From assembly GCA_002399285.1 (NCBI GenBank), contig DHDI01000002.1, positions 112,549 through 176,548 on the forward strand: DNA of 64,000 bases. The letters are read 5' to 3'. This DNA comes from Thermoanaerobacterales bacterium UBA4880. Lineage in GTDB: Bacteria; Bacillota; Thermoanaerobacteria; Thermoanaerobacterales; UBA4877. Of the stretch, positions 55,183 through 64,000 are shown in pieces. The notes under the pieces are model-generated. The model saw only the letters and a program-made list of their open reading frames with translations. It made no database searches and had not been told where the DNA came from. Each line of letters starts with the position of its first letter. Within the stretch, counting starts at the first letter, position 1. The position numbers and the translations under genes are program-made.

Positions 55183-55710
55183 TTGAAAAGGTTTGTCGAA
55201 AAGATCGCATGGTGGGACATATTCATTTTTCGTACTTTGAATAACAGAATAAAGTCCGATATCTCGGATAGGATAATCCCATATTTTACCGAATTGGGCA
55301 GCTGGTGGTTTACCTCCTCCGCATGCCTGCTCTTTATAATGTTGGGAAGGGGAAAGGCCAGGATGACGGGCCTCGAGGCCGCCACATCACTTGTCTCCGG
55401 AAGTCTCCTCGTGCTCATTATGAAAAGAGTCATAGGCAGAGAGCGGCCCTATCTGTCCATCTTGGATGTGAATACCCTGAGAAAGCTTTGGAAGGATCAT
55501 TCCTTCCCCTCGGGACATACCGCTGCAGCCTTTGAGATGGCGGTATCCCTGTCTTTCGGATATCCCAGCCTGTATCTCGTGTTTCTCGGCCTGGCCGCTA
55601 TGGTGGGCATATCAAGGATATATGTGGGGATGCATTACCCGACGGATGTACTGATAGGAGCTGCTCTCGGGAGCAGTCTGTCGATCGTGACCCACTTTAT
55701 GTTCATATAG
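55183..55710 (+). CDS. PAP2-family phosphatase
   Basis: A 175-residue membrane phosphatase. All three motifs are present: KRVIGRERPY, PSGHTAA and SRIYVGMHYPTDVL. Several membrane segments alternate with them. It probably dephosphorylates a lipid such as undecaprenyl or phosphatidylglycerol phosphate. It starts at TTG after TGGAGGGAC. It is divergent from cotJ. Confidence 0.9.
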   Translation: MKRFVEKIAWWDIFIFRTLNNRIKSDISDRIIPYFTELGSWWFTSSACLLFIMLGRGKARMTGLEAATSLVSGSLLVLIMKRVIGRERPYLSILDVNTLRKLWKDHSFPSGHTAAAFEMAVSLSFGYPSLYLVFLGLAAMVGISRIYVGMHYPTDVLIGAALGSSLSIVTHFMFI

Positions 55711-55718
55711 ATAGATAT

Positions 55719-55738
55719 AGCCCCTGCAAAGGGGCTTT
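55719..55738. terminator. Terminator between convergent PAP2 and YtvI-type genes
   Basis: AGCCCC pairs with GGGGCT around TGCAAA, followed by TTTTC on the plus strand. It can serve the PAP2 gene. Confidence 0.8.
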
Positions 55739-55810
55739 TCAGACCGATGCCAATCTCGTGCAACCTTATTTCCTCTGTAGGAGCACATATTTGTAAAAAC
55801 ACACTTCGTT

Positions 55811-56875
55811 CTAATCCTTGAATTTGGGGATCAAACCCGCCCTCTGCAGCGTCTTTATGGTGATCAGTATGATAGGGCCTACTATTATTCCTATAAAACC
55901 CATCACCTGGCTTCCCACATACATGGACATGAGCGTAGCCAGCGGGTGCAGCCCTATGCTGCGTCCGACGACCCTGGGCTCCAGCATCTGCCGCACGATC
56001 GAAACAACCGCATAGAGTATGAGCATATATACGGCCAGACGATAATTCCTGTAAAACGCCATCAGTATTATAGCCCAGGGAACAAGAACGGTGCCCGATC
56101 CCAGTATGGGCAGTATATCCACTATGGCTACGGCCAGGCCGATTAGGAATGGATAGTCATAACCCATAAACATAAATCCAAAGGATATCTCCAGGAAGGT
56201 CACCATCATTATAATGAGTTCCGCGCTTAAAAATCCGAGCACAGTATTGAAGAGGTCCGTCTTGAAATGCTTCGTACTCTCTATCGCCTTTGGCGACATC
56301 TGCCTTTTGATAAAACCCAGTATCACGTCCTTATCCTTACTGAAAAAGAAAGCGGACACTATACATACCACCATGCCCCAAATCAATGACGGAAGGGAAT
56401 TGGCTATATTCATGACTGCTTTGACGATAAGCTCCAGAGCACTCGAAAAATAAGACATGATCTGATCGATGACATTCTGCACGGCACTCGCCTGTATAGG
56501 AGGCAATGCCTTCATATCCCTCTGTATCTGGTTTATCCATCCCATTATGGTATCGTATACGCTGCCGCTGTACTGCCCTACGCTCTTAGAGAATACTATG
56601 AGCTCCCTTACGGCCTGATACCCTCCGTAACCTATTACCGCACCCAATATTATAAGCACGCCGAACAGCACTATAAAGGAAGAAAAAGACCGGGGTATAT
56701 GCAGCCATTTCTGCACTTTTTTCACCAACGGCTCAATGAATATGGCGATGAGCGCTGCAATGATAAAAGGTAAGAAATAGATCAGGACCTTTGTTAATCC
56801 TAGATACATAAGTATGATGCCAAACAATATTATACCCAATATATAATATGTACGCCTGAGTTTCTCCGTATCCAA
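55811..56875 (-). CDS. ytvI: YtvI-type sporulation permease (AI-2E transporter family)
   Basis: A protein of about 354 residues of the AI-2E/YtvI family. Hydrophobic segments occur at the N-terminus (YYILGIILFGIILMYLGL), and the conserved C-terminal region has EPRVVGRSIGLHPLATLMSM. YtvI members act in sporulation of Firmicutes. The TTG at 56875 is preferred, eight bases after GGAGG. Proximity to cotJ supports the sporulation version rather than a quorum-signal exporter. Confidence 0.82.
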   Translation of the reverse strand: MDTEKLRRTYYILGIILFGIILMYLGLTKVLIYFLPFIIAALIAIFIEPLVKKVQKWLHIPRSFSSFIVLFGVLIILGAVIGYGGYQAVRELIVFSKSVGQYSGSVYDTIMGWINQIQRDMKALPPIQASAVQNVIDQIMSYFSSALELIVKAVMNIANSLPSLIWGMVVCIVSAFFFSKDKDVILGFIKRQMSPKAIESTKHFKTDLFNTVLGFLSAELIIMMVTFLEISFGFMFMGYDYPFLIGLAVAIVDILPILGSGTVLVPWAIILMAFYRNYRLAVYMLILYAVVSIVRQMLEPRVVGRSIGLHPLATLMSMYVGSQVMGFIGIIVGPIILITIKTLQRAGLIPKFKD

Positions 56876-57008
56876 CAAAAGCACCTCCAACTCACTGATT
56901 TCATTATAGCATTAAAAATCATACGGTGTAAATTACCGGCCGGCCGATATATCAAATGAAAACCTTTACACAAAAAATTCTTTGCTGTTCCGTATCCACA
57001 TAAAAATA

Positions 57009-57051
57009 CCTCCCGCCTTCCGTTCATTGGAATACGCAGGAGGTATTGCCA
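57009..57051. repeat. Inverted repeat in a 700-bp gene-poor stretch
   Basis: AATACCTCC and GGAGGTATT pair over about 25 bases with partial internal pairing. It lies in the region 56891-57606, which holds no convincing gene. A TATAAT near 57258 and short open frames are present but nothing recognisable. Confidence 0.4.
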
Positions 57052-57502
57052 AACATGCGGGCGTTCTCTGCTATAGGATATAGTTCCTTTTTGTTGACTT
57101 TAACAGTAAAGAATTTTAACGCTTACAGACAATGAAGGGCTAGACCTCCCTTGGCAGCAATGGATTTCAGATCTTTATGCCAGGTTTAAAAATCGCACGA
57201 CGTTATTGCATTTTATACATATATTTCCGAGACATACATTTATTTTTTGTTCTGATTTGGTATAATATAAATATCAAGAAGGCAACCGTACTGCAATAAG
57301 GATATGCGGAACTCAAAAAATGATCATGAAGTTTATATCCAAATTGATAAGGTCATACAAAGGGATTACTTTTACTGTCCCGGACGATCCTAAGCGTTGA
57401 ATTTAAAAAAGGGCGATACGTTATTATCAATTTAGCAATGTGGTTTAGAAGGCATCGCTTAATTAAATATCCAAAAGTGATGAAGCTCACTTGAATTGCC
57501 AA

Positions 57503-57551
57503 AAAGCTGATAGCTTCTACCTTTGCGGTAGGGTTGTCAGCTTTATTTTTG
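57503..57551 (+). terminator. Strong terminator-like hairpin ahead of the P-type ATPase gene
   Basis: A long stem (AAAGCTGATAG... with ...TTGTCAGCTTT, extended by CTACC and GGTAG around TTTGC) is followed by ATTTTTG. It lies 55 bases upstream of the ATPase start and could be the end of a lost upstream gene or a leader attenuator. Confidence 0.65.
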
Positions 57552-57606
57552 TGGTGCGGGCAGTTAGGAACGGAAGCCGGCAAACAAAATAAATACCAGG
57601 AGGGAA

Positions 57607-59943
57607 ATGTCAATGTCTCAAAATAAAGATACGGCTGGGATCGAAAGTGCTTACCAGGGAATCGGCTTAAGTAGTGCAGATATTCCGGAGAAACATAACC
57701 AATATGGTTACAATGAAATACCAGAAAAACAGGTGGGACCGGCCATGGGGACTCTGAAGCGGATGTGGGGCCCCATTCCTTGGCTACTTGAAGCGGCTAT
57801 GATATTTGAATTGGTCTTGGGTAAAGGTATCCAGGCGGCGGTTGTTTTCTTGCTGCTTGTTTTTTCCGCGGTTACCGGGGAAATTCAAGAGGAACGTGCA
57901 AAGAAGGCCATCGGTTATCTGCATCAGCAACTGCAAATCAGTGTCCGAGCCCTTAGAAATGACATATGGCAGGCTCTGCCTTCTCGTGAGCTTGTTCCTG
58001 GGGATATCGTGCACGCCAGAGTTGGGGATATTTTGTCGGCCGATATGGACATTATCAGCGGTATGGCAAGCGTTAATGAGTCCGCATTGACCGGAGAATC
58101 TATTGACGTCACCAAACAGGCAGGCGATAAAATTTTTTCCGCCTCTATGATCAGCCATGGCGAGGTCATTGCAAGAGTTTCAGCTATCGGAACGAAGAGC
58201 TCATACGGCAAAACCGTGGAGTTGGTTCGGACTGCCGAAGCTCCGGGACGGCTACAGAAATTACTTTTCAATATTGTCCGCTATCTTGCACATTTGGATG
58301 TGGTTCTCGCCGTTATCCTTGTTATCACTGCACTTTCCCGTGGGACTCCATGGCAGGATCTGCTGCCGTTTCTGGTGATCTTGTTTATCGCCACGATTCC
58401 AATCTCGATGCCTTCCAGCTTTACTGTGGCAAATTCACTGGAGGCGCAGAACCTTGCGAAAGAACATGTACTTATTACTGGGCTGACCGGTATTCAGGAA
58501 GCTGCCGGCATGAACGTCCTGCTCGTAGACAAAACCGGGACATTGACGAATAACCACCCTGAAATTGCCGGGATTGTTCCATTTGGGCAAACAGAAAATG
58601 ACGAATTGTTAAAACTGGCGGCCGCCGCAAGCGATGATACTTCCAATGACTCCATCAGCACTGCAATACTTGAAGCGCTGAAAAAGCAGAACTTAGCCAT
58701 GCCGGAAAGAAGGTCTTTTACCGCATTTGATCCGGTTCGCAAAGTATCCGGAGCTAAGATTAACGAGAATGGGAGTCAACTGAATGTGGTTCTTGGTTCC
58801 CCCCCGGTCATTGCTAAGATGGCGGCGGTACCGGATCAGTTCATGAAACGGATTGAGTCATTGAGCTCAAAGGGCTCCAGAATCCTGGCAGTTGCTTCAG
58901 GGGAAGAAGATGAAAGACCTGTCTGCCGGGGGCTGATTGTGCTTGCTGATTCACCGCGGGAGGATGCTGAGGAATCGGTTGCTAAAATCAAAAGATTAGG
59001 TATTCGCATTATTATGATCACAGGCGATACTGCCGGCACTGCCAGAGCAATTGCCGAAAAGGTAGGCATTGGAAACCGGATCGGGACATTGGAGGACGCA
59101 TTGTCTCATTCTCTCGATTTCGATGGATTTGCCGATGTATACCCGGAAGATAAATACAAGATTGTTCGGACCATACAGGAATTGGGTATGGTCGTCGGAA
59201 TGACCGGAGACGGGATCAACGACGCGCCGGCTTTGAAACAAGCGGATGTCGGAATTGCGGTTAGCACTGCCACAGACGCTGCAAAGTCGGCGGCAAAGGT
59301 CGTTTTAACTGAACCGCATTTATCAGACATCACCAAAGTAATTGACGGGGGTCACCGCGTTTATCGGCGGATGATGACGTGGACAATTACAAAATTGGCC
59401 CGTACAGCTGAGTTAGCCGCACTCCTGACCTTCGGATTTATTTTTACAGGCTTTTTTCCAGTTTCCTTGAGTTTGATTGTATTCATCGTGGTGATGAACG
59501 ATATGGTTACCCTGACATTGGGGACTGACAAGGCCTGGCCGGCTGCCGTTCCCGAAGCATGGGACTTGCCCCGGCTTGCTAAGATAGCCGCTATCTTTAC
59601 GGTAGGCTGGTTGGCTCTTGGATTGGGGCTTCTCTGGTTCTACCTTAAAGTCCAGAGTCTTAACGCTGCCCAAATAAGCTCATTGATGTTCCTGTATCTG
59701 ATTTATTCTGCCATGGAGACCATACTGATGACTCGGACGCGTGACGCCTTCTGGTCGTTTGCACCAAGCAAATGGGTTTTAGGCATGGTCTCGATCAACG
59801 TTCTGCTTGCCACGTTCATGGCTGTCTTTGGCTGGGTAATGGCCCCGGTTCCATTGCTCTCTGTTCTGATTTTATTTTGTATTACGCTTCTTGCTATGCT
59901 GATCTTAGACAGGCTGAAGATGCGGTATTACAGGACAATGTAA
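57607..59943 (+). CDS. P-type ATPase, plasma-membrane proton-pump (type IIIA) family
   Basis: A 778-residue P-type ATPase. The phosphorylation motif is VDKTGTLTNN near residue 305. The hinge GMTGDGINDAPALKQADVGI is near residue 530. The actuator loop has TGES (ALTGESIDV). A short N-terminus, the absence of metal-binding repeats and the fold match PMA1-like H+-ATPases. It would pump protons outward. The ATG at 57613 has better spacing from AGGAGG than 57607. Its base composition is more even than its neighbours', and an IS remnant follows. Confidence 0.87.
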   Translation: MSMSQNKDTAGIESAYQGIGLSSADIPEKHNQYGYNEIPEKQVGPAMGTLKRMWGPIPWLLEAAMIFELVLGKGIQAAVVFLLLVFSAVTGEIQEERAKKAIGYLHQQLQISVRALRNDIWQALPSRELVPGDIVHARVGDILSADMDIISGMASVNESALTGESIDVTKQAGDKIFSASMISHGEVIARVSAIGTKSSYGKTVELVRTAEAPGRLQKLLFNIVRYLAHLDVVLAVILVITALSRGTPWQDLLPFLVILFIATIPISMPSSFTVANSLEAQNLAKEHVLITGLTGIQEAAGMNVLLVDKTGTLTNNHPEIAGIVPFGQTENDELLKLAAAASDDTSNDSISTAILEALKKQNLAMPERRSFTAFDPVRKVSGAKINENGSQLNVVLGSPPVIAKMAAVPDQFMKRIESLSSKGSRILAVASGEEDERPVCRGLIVLADSPREDAEESVAKIKRLGIRIIMITGDTAGTARAIAEKVGIGNRIGTLEDALSHSLDFDGFADVYPEDKYKIVRTIQELGMVVGMTGDGINDAPALKQADVGIAVSTATDAAKSAAKVVLTEPHLSDITKVIDGGHRVYRRMMTWTITKLARTAELAALLTFGFIFTGFFPVSLSLIVFIVVMNDMVTLTLGTDKAWPAAVPEAWDLPRLAKIAAIFTVGWLALGLGLLWFYLKVQSLNAAQISSLMFLYLIYSAMETILMTRTRDAFWSFAPSKWVLGMVSINVLLATFMAVFGWVMAPVPLLSVLILFCITLLAMLILDRLKMRYYRTM

Positions 59944-59947
59944 CACA

Positions 59948-60258
59948 ATGCCAAGAGTTGAAGCTTCATGCAGTAAAGGATTATCTTGCTGGGAAGAGCT
60001 CACTTGATGACCTGGGATCCGTGAGCGTTCTTAACTCAGAAAATGGATAAAGGTGTATAATTCCGGTAAGGAGTTAAAAGAACTTACCGGAGGTGCATCC
60101 ATGAAAGTCTGTGCAGTAATCTTAGTATTACCCGCTCGGCTTATTACCGCCGGCTTAAGCATCCAAACAGTACCAGTGGGCTTAATAATGAACACATAGC
60201 AGGAGAGATCCGAAAGATACATGAGGTGCATACTGGTATGGGATATCGCCGTATAAAC
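59948..60258 (+). pseudogene. IS3-family transposase remnants (OrfA and OrfB fragments)
   Basis: The first piece (about 59948-60050) reads ELKLHAVKDYLAGKSSLDDL, resembling the OrfA start of IS3/IS150 elements. The second (about 60100-60258) reads NLSITRSAYYRRLKHPNSTS and then EIRKIHEVHTGMGYRRI, a clear OrfB segment. Both are truncated, and no terminal inverted repeats were identified. The hairpin CCGGTAAG/CTTACCGG at 60063-60090 lies between them. Confidence 0.75.
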
Positions 60259-60273
60259 CCCCTGATAATGTGC

Positions 60274-60302
60274 TTGACATCATCCATAAATTATATTATG
60301 AT
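60274..60302 (+). promoter_or_regulatory. SigA promoter upstream of the cobalamin riboswitch
   Basis: TTGACA (60274-60279), 17 bases, then TATGAT (60297-60302). Transcription would start about 25 bases ahead of the aptamer. Confidence 0.8.
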
Positions 60303-60330
60303 GAAAAAAATGTCGAAAATTGAATATACA

Positions 60331-60495
60331 TAAGAACTGGAGTTTCCTTCGGGAATTCAAAGGGAAGCCGGTGAAAATCCGGCACGATGCCGTCACTGTG
60401 TTAAGGAGCATAAGGCAGCAGCCATTGGGTAAAAACCCGAGAAGGCGTCTTATGCGATGAACTTAAGTCAGGAGACCTGCTCTTGGTCCTTTCAA
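60331..60495 (+). ncRNA. Cobalamin riboswitch
   Basis: The core pattern GGGAAGCCGGTGAAAATCCGG, then CCGTCACTGT, matches the conserved cobalamin aptamer core, and the B12 box AGTCAGGAGACCTGC lies at 60466-60480. An intrinsic terminator 90 bases downstream could be the expression platform. Repression by adenosylcobalamin is expected. Confidence 0.9.
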
Positions 60496-60578
60496 AATGA
60501 AACTGCGGTGTATCAGGAAATTTTGAGCAACTACAGGACAGGTGTCTCAATTTACTTGTTCTGTTTACCTCTCTTAAA

Positions 60579-60606
60579 GTGCAGCCGCGAGGCTGCCTTT
60601 TTTATG
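60579..60606 (+). terminator. Riboswitch-linked intrinsic terminator
   Basis: GCAGCC pairs with GGCTGC around GCGA, followed by TTTTTTAT. It lies between the aptamer and the transporter gene, the usual position for a transcription-terminating switch. Confidence 0.85.
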
Positions 60607-60742
60607 TGTGTCTCAGCCCTGCAATCCATGCATCAGACCTTTCGATACGCCAGCCGCCTATATTCTGTTTGCCGGGATTTTTACGATCAAGAGTTACCGG
60701 CGGACAGTATCTATAGAATCCATTACATAAGGAGATCAAAAG

Positions 60743-62410
60743 ATGAAAAAACGCATTTTATGTATTTTACTTGCCGTATTGATGTGTTTCAGTCTGGCCT
60801 CATGCGCAAGCAATCCGTCCAGCCAAAAGACGTCCGACGGCGCAGACCAGCAAAAGGGCGGGCATGTGGCGAACCTCGTAATAGGGACGACCAGCCAGCC
60901 CGAAGACACCAGCATCATGTCGCAGCAAGGTGCCTTCGGCAAATTCAACTACAACAGCATAACCTATGCAAATCTGTTTTATCCCGATAAGAACAACGAT
61001 ATGCAGCCCTATTTTTTAAAGAGCTATAATATCTCGAAGGACGGCAGGGAACTGAATATGACCTTCCCGACGACTGCAGTCTGGCACGACGGCAAACCGG
61101 TCACCGTGGACGACATGGTATTCACATTTAAATTCAGGCGCGACGTAATGAAGAGCAGCTCTTTGGCAAATCTGACCGACATCAAGGTAAACGGCAAGGA
61201 CTCCATCACGCTCGTCTTCAGTAAGCCCGACGCCTACTACTTTGTAAAGAATGCCGGACTTACCACCTTCGTGATCCCCAAACATATCTGGGAGAACGTC
61301 AAGGATTACAGCACATATACGGGCGCTGACGCCGCCATCGGCTGCGGACCCTATAAACTGGTCAGCGTCGACAAGGATGCGGGTACCATGAAGTTTGAAG
61401 CGGTACCCCAAAACGCATTTCTCGGCGAGCTTACCGTAGATTCTATCACGCTGAAATCCTACTCCACTCAGGATGCCATGCTTATGGCTCTGGCAAACGG
61501 CGAGATAGACGTCATATATGATTACGCAGCGCCGATAAACTATACTCTTTTGGACGTGATAAAGGACAAAAAGGATATCGATCTTGGCGAGAGCAACTAC
61601 AAGGGATGCAATCAGGTGACCTTCGGCATGAGCAGCGCTCCCAACACCGATCACGCATTCAGGGAAGCCGCGGTAAAGAGCTTGGATTGGGACCTGCTGC
61701 GCCAGCTGTGCAACGGCGAGTATGGAGAGATCCCGGGAAGCGGCATCATCCCGCCTTCGTGTACCGGTTATGATCCTTCTCTGTGGAAAATGTACAGGGA
61801 TACCGACGAGGCGGCAAGCATCCTGGACAAGGCGGGCTATAAGGACGTTGACGGCGACGGTTTCAGGGAACTGCCCGACGGCGGCAAATTTAAGTATAAG
61901 GTCACGGCGCAGTATACCCCCAAAAAACAGGAACTGCTCAACCGTATCGGCGAGGTCCTTGTTTCCAGTCTCAAGAGCGTCGGCATCAACGCGTACTTTG
62001 ATCAGGACTCACTGGTGAGTGATGAAGCTAATGAAAATATGAGGAAAAGCAGTAAATATGACATGTTTATAGGTTACACCACCACCGGCATAGCTTCATA
62101 CGATACGGCATTCTGGTACTTCCTGCCCAGAAAGGTCGTTGGGGAAATGGACGATGGTTTTGGCGATTCCTATAACAATGAGGAATTCAATAATACGTAT
62201 TCTACGTTGACGAACGCTGTAAATAACGGCGAGTACATTGAAGCTGTCGGCGATCTGCAGAAATTAGTCTCCAAAGATCTCTTTGCCTTTGCGGTCTGCT
62301 GGGAAAAGTGCTTCTTCCCATACCGTACGGACAAATATACCGGCTTTGAGAACTACCCGTCCATCGGCGTAGTACATGCCGAGACGTTCTATAAACTCAG
62401 GACAAAATAA
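60743..62410 (+). CDS. Extracellular solute-binding protein, family 5 (lipoprotein)
   Basis: A 555-residue binding lipoprotein. The signal peptide ends in the lipobox LASC with Cys near residue 21. The body has the family-5 pattern, with TTAVWHDGKPVTVDDMVFTF near residue 115. Members bind oligopeptides, nickel complexes or other small solutes. The gene is first in an operon with two permeases and is preceded by a cobalamin riboswitch. This suggests cobalt, a corrinoid or a precursor as the solute, but that is inference. Confidence 0.88.
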   Translation: MKKRILCILLAVLMCFSLASCASNPSSQKTSDGADQQKGGHVANLVIGTTSQPEDTSIMSQQGAFGKFNYNSITYANLFYPDKNNDMQPYFLKSYNISKDGRELNMTFPTTAVWHDGKPVTVDDMVFTFKFRRDVMKSSSLANLTDIKVNGKDSITLVFSKPDAYYFVKNAGLTTFVIPKHIWENVKDYSTYTGADAAIGCGPYKLVSVDKDAGTMKFEAVPQNAFLGELTVDSITLKSYSTQDAMLMALANGEIDVIYDYAAPINYTLLDVIKDKKDIDLGESNYKGCNQVTFGMSSAPNTDHAFREAAVKSLDWDLLRQLCNGEYGEIPGSGIIPPSCTGYDPSLWKMYRDTDEAASILDKAGYKDVDGDGFRELPDGGKFKYKVTAQYTPKKQELLNRIGEVLVSSLKSVGINAYFDQDSLVSDEANENMRKSSKYDMFIGYTTTGIASYDTAFWYFLPRKVVGEMDDGFGDSYNNEEFNNTYSTLTNAVNNGEYIEAVGDLQKLVSKDLFAFAVCWEKCFFPYRTDKYTGFENYPSIGVVHAETFYKLRTK

Positions 62411-62430
62411 GCGGCGCTTTCAAAACAAGT

Positions 62431-62466
62431 TTGCGGGCCCGGCGAAATTTACCGCCAGGCCCGCAA
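62431..62466 (+). repeat. GC-rich hairpin between binding protein and permease genes
   Basis: TTGCGGGCC pairs with GGCCCGCAA. Without a T-run, it probably stabilises the binding-protein mRNA or attenuates downstream expression, as is frequent in such operons. Confidence 0.65.
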
Positions 62467-62515
62467 GATTTATCAATGCCAAGCCTGTTTATTTGATGCG
62501 AAATCAATTATAGGG

Positions 62516-63514
62516 ATGATTCAAATGTTTCAGCGTATTTCTAAAAAAATAATCACTGCGGCCATAACGGTCTTTATAGTTATCACAGTCAGCTTCCTGA
62601 TGGTGAGATTCATGCCCGGAGACCCTCTTGTCCATCTCGTGGGACAGGAAAGATACTATGAGCTTTTAAAAGACTCCCCTGCCGAGCTCGATCGCATCGC
62701 AGAGAGGTACGGACTCAACGATACGCTTTGGCAGCAGTATCTGAGCTATCTTAAAAGCATCGTGACCCTGAATTTCGGCATAGCCTACTCCAACAATCAG
62801 CCGGTCCTTGACAACGTACTGAACAGGATGGGATGGACATTGATACTCAGCGTGCCGACGTTTATACTCGGAGGACTGTTCGGCATGGTAATAGGCGTGA
62901 TCGCCGGCTGGAATCCGGGCGGCCGGTTTGACAAGATCATGACGCCGGCCATGCTTTTCTTGAATACGGTGCCCTCCAACTGCATCGGGATCATCTTCCT
63001 CGTGCTGTTTGCCTTTAAACTGGGATGGTTCCCCGTCAACGGCATGACCTCCGGCGGCCTGGAAGGCCTGGCAAAAGCCGTGGACATATTGTGGCATGCG
63101 GCGCTTCCGCTCGCATTGATGATCCTGTTCAGGACCTCGGGCAATTTTCTGCTGATGAAAAGCTCGGTCTCGCAGATCAGAAACGAGGAATATGTGACGA
63201 CCGCATATTCCAAGGGATTGTCGGAGAGAAAGGTCCTCTTCCGCCATGTGGTCCGAAATGCGATGCTCCCCTTCGTTACCAGCCTCTGCATGCAGCTGGG
63301 CGACCTTACCTCGGGCTCTATGCTGCTTGAGGTGATCTTCGGATGGAACGGCATGGGCAATCTATTCTATACCGCGGTGAACAGCCGGGATTTCCCCACG
63401 GCGCAGCTTTGCTTTATCATTTCGGCCGTATTCGTCGTGACGGGCAATCTGCTGAGCGACATCGTGATCGCGGCGATCGACCCGCGCATAAAGGAGGGTC
63501 TGATTGAATACTAA
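62516..63514 (+). CDS. ABC transporter permease, DppB/NikB type
   Basis: A 332-residue permease with six membrane segments. The start has ITVSFLMVRFMPGDPLVHLV; the cytoplasmic EAA loop reads EYVTTAYSKGLSERKVLFRH near residue 225. It pairs with the next permease, which overlaps it by 11 bases. Confidence 0.92.
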   Translation: MIQMFQRISKKIITAAITVFIVITVSFLMVRFMPGDPLVHLVGQERYYELLKDSPAELDRIAERYGLNDTLWQQYLSYLKSIVTLNFGIAYSNNQPVLDNVLNRMGWTLILSVPTFILGGLFGMVIGVIAGWNPGGRFDKIMTPAMLFLNTVPSNCIGIIFLVLFAFKLGWFPVNGMTSGGLEGLAKAVDILWHAALPLALMILFRTSGNFLLMKSSVSQIRNEEYVTTAYSKGLSERKVLFRHVVRNAMLPFVTSLCMQLGDLTSGSMLLEVIFGWNGMGNLFYTAVNSRDFPTAQLCFIISAVFVVTGNLLSDIVIAAIDPRIKEGLIEY

Positions 63515-64000
63515 ATTTACCGGAGAACGCCGGCCGGTCATAAGGATGAACGCGGCGATGAAATGGGGAGCAACCATAGTGGGGCTGTTTCTCATCATCG
63601 CCGTCTTTGCACCGCTCTTGGCGCCCTACGACCCATATAAGATGGGCACTCCATATATCAAGCCGTGCGCGGAACACTGGCTGGGAACAAACGACGTGGG
63701 ACAGGATCTGTTGAGCGAGATGATCTATGGTACGAGGGTCTCGCTGTTTATCGGGGTATTCACCTCTATAATCGTAACCGTGATCTCCGCGGTTGTAGCT
63801 CTGGTTTCGGGATATTACCGGGGCCCGGCCGACAAGGTGCTCACGGCGCTGACCAACGTGGCTATGGCGCTTCCCGGTATAGCGCTTACTGTACTGCTGG
63901 TCGCATACCTGAATCCCGGAAAGCTGAGCGTCATAATTTCCATCAGCGTCACCGCATGGACAGGCACGGCGCGCATACTGCGCAGCAGAGTGATACAGCT
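63504..64000 (+). CDS. ABC transporter permease, DppC/NikC type (cut by window edge)
   Basis: The first 165 codons of the second permease. It starts at TTG after AAGGAGGG. The N-terminal membrane segment is followed by APLLAPYDPYKMG and HWLGTNDVGQDLLSEMIYGT, both hallmark segments of DppC-type permeases. The ATPase genes would lie beyond the right edge. Confidence 0.92.
   Translation, partial: MNTKFTGERRPVIRMNAAMKWGATIVGLFLIIAVFAPLLAPYDPYKMGTPYIKPCAEHWLGTNDVGQDLLSEMIYGTRVSLFIGVFTSIIVTVISAVVALVSGYYRGPADKVLTALTNVAMALPGIALTVLLVAYLNPGKLSVIISISVTAWTGTARILRSRVIQ

Noticed and set aside
57301..57492. Short plus-strand frames after a TATAAT near 57258
   Set aside because: Frames are interrupted, have no recognised domain and no consistent start; possibly remains of a lost gene.
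61016..61654. A long minus-strand frame within the solute-binding protein gene
   Set aside because: It is antisense to a clear family-5 binding protein and results from GC-rich codon bias.

Overview
The window comes from an endospore-forming low-to-mid GC Firmicute of the class Clostridia. The evidence is the cotJABC spore-coat operon, a YtvI-type sporulation permease gene, strong AGGAGG ribosome binding sites and several short intrinsic terminators. No rRNA or tRNA gene was seen, so the genus cannot be fixed from this window.

Layout. Positions 1-12,258 are host DNA: the 5' part of a ribose operon on the minus strand (rbsR-rbsK-rbsD-rbsA), a hotdog thioesterase, an RDD membrane protein, queG, a small plus-strand DUF2975/XRE/lipoprotein operon, a predicted ABC-class ATPase, an OPT-family transporter, a LysM/ferritin-like protein, a lipoprotein, and the 3' part of cotJC. 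Positions 12,248-54,386 are a complete-looking 42.1-kb contractile-tailed (PBSX/Xkd-like) prophage. After it come the 5' part of cotJC, cotJB, cotJA, a PAP2 phosphatase, a YtvI-type permease, a P-type proton-pump-like ATPase, an IS3-family remnant, and a cobalamin riboswitch ahead of a family-5 ABC importer that runs off the right edge.

The prophage is inserted inside cotJC. An 11-bp core (GGCACGGAAGA on the gene strand) lies at both ends. Joining the halves across it restores an intact 190-codon cotJC reading frame, and a large serine recombinase gene sits next to the right end. This is the arrangement of skin in sigK and SPbeta in spsM, where the element leaves during sporulation.

From right to left on the prophage map: serine integrase; a right-end cargo block (DUF1829-like pair, a two-repeat CRISPR-like array, a DUF3800 gene followed by a folded RNA); three stacked divergent repressor switches, each with its own operator family; replication and recombination genes; a phage sigma factor and a DUF1492-like regulator; terminase, portal, a MuF head protein with a C-terminal toxin-like domain and downstream putative immunity gene; scaffold, capsid, connector, sheath and tube genes; a cassette resembling the P22 arc-sar-ant arrangement (ribbon-helix-helix gene, antisense small RNA, antirepressor) inserted in the tail module; tail chaperone with a -1 frameshift site, tape measure and baseplate genes; a radical-SAM / Cys-rich protein / radical-SAM cassette; a holin-like type I toxin-antitoxin; lysis genes; and a separately promoted GHKL-ATPase/nuclease gene at the left end.

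The strongest candidates for undescribed biology are the tail-linked radical-SAM plus 32-cysteine protein cassette, the cotJC-splitting prophage, the phage-borne mini-CRISPR array, and the arc-sar-ant-like control unit. Family assignments come from motif recognition by eye, without database searches.
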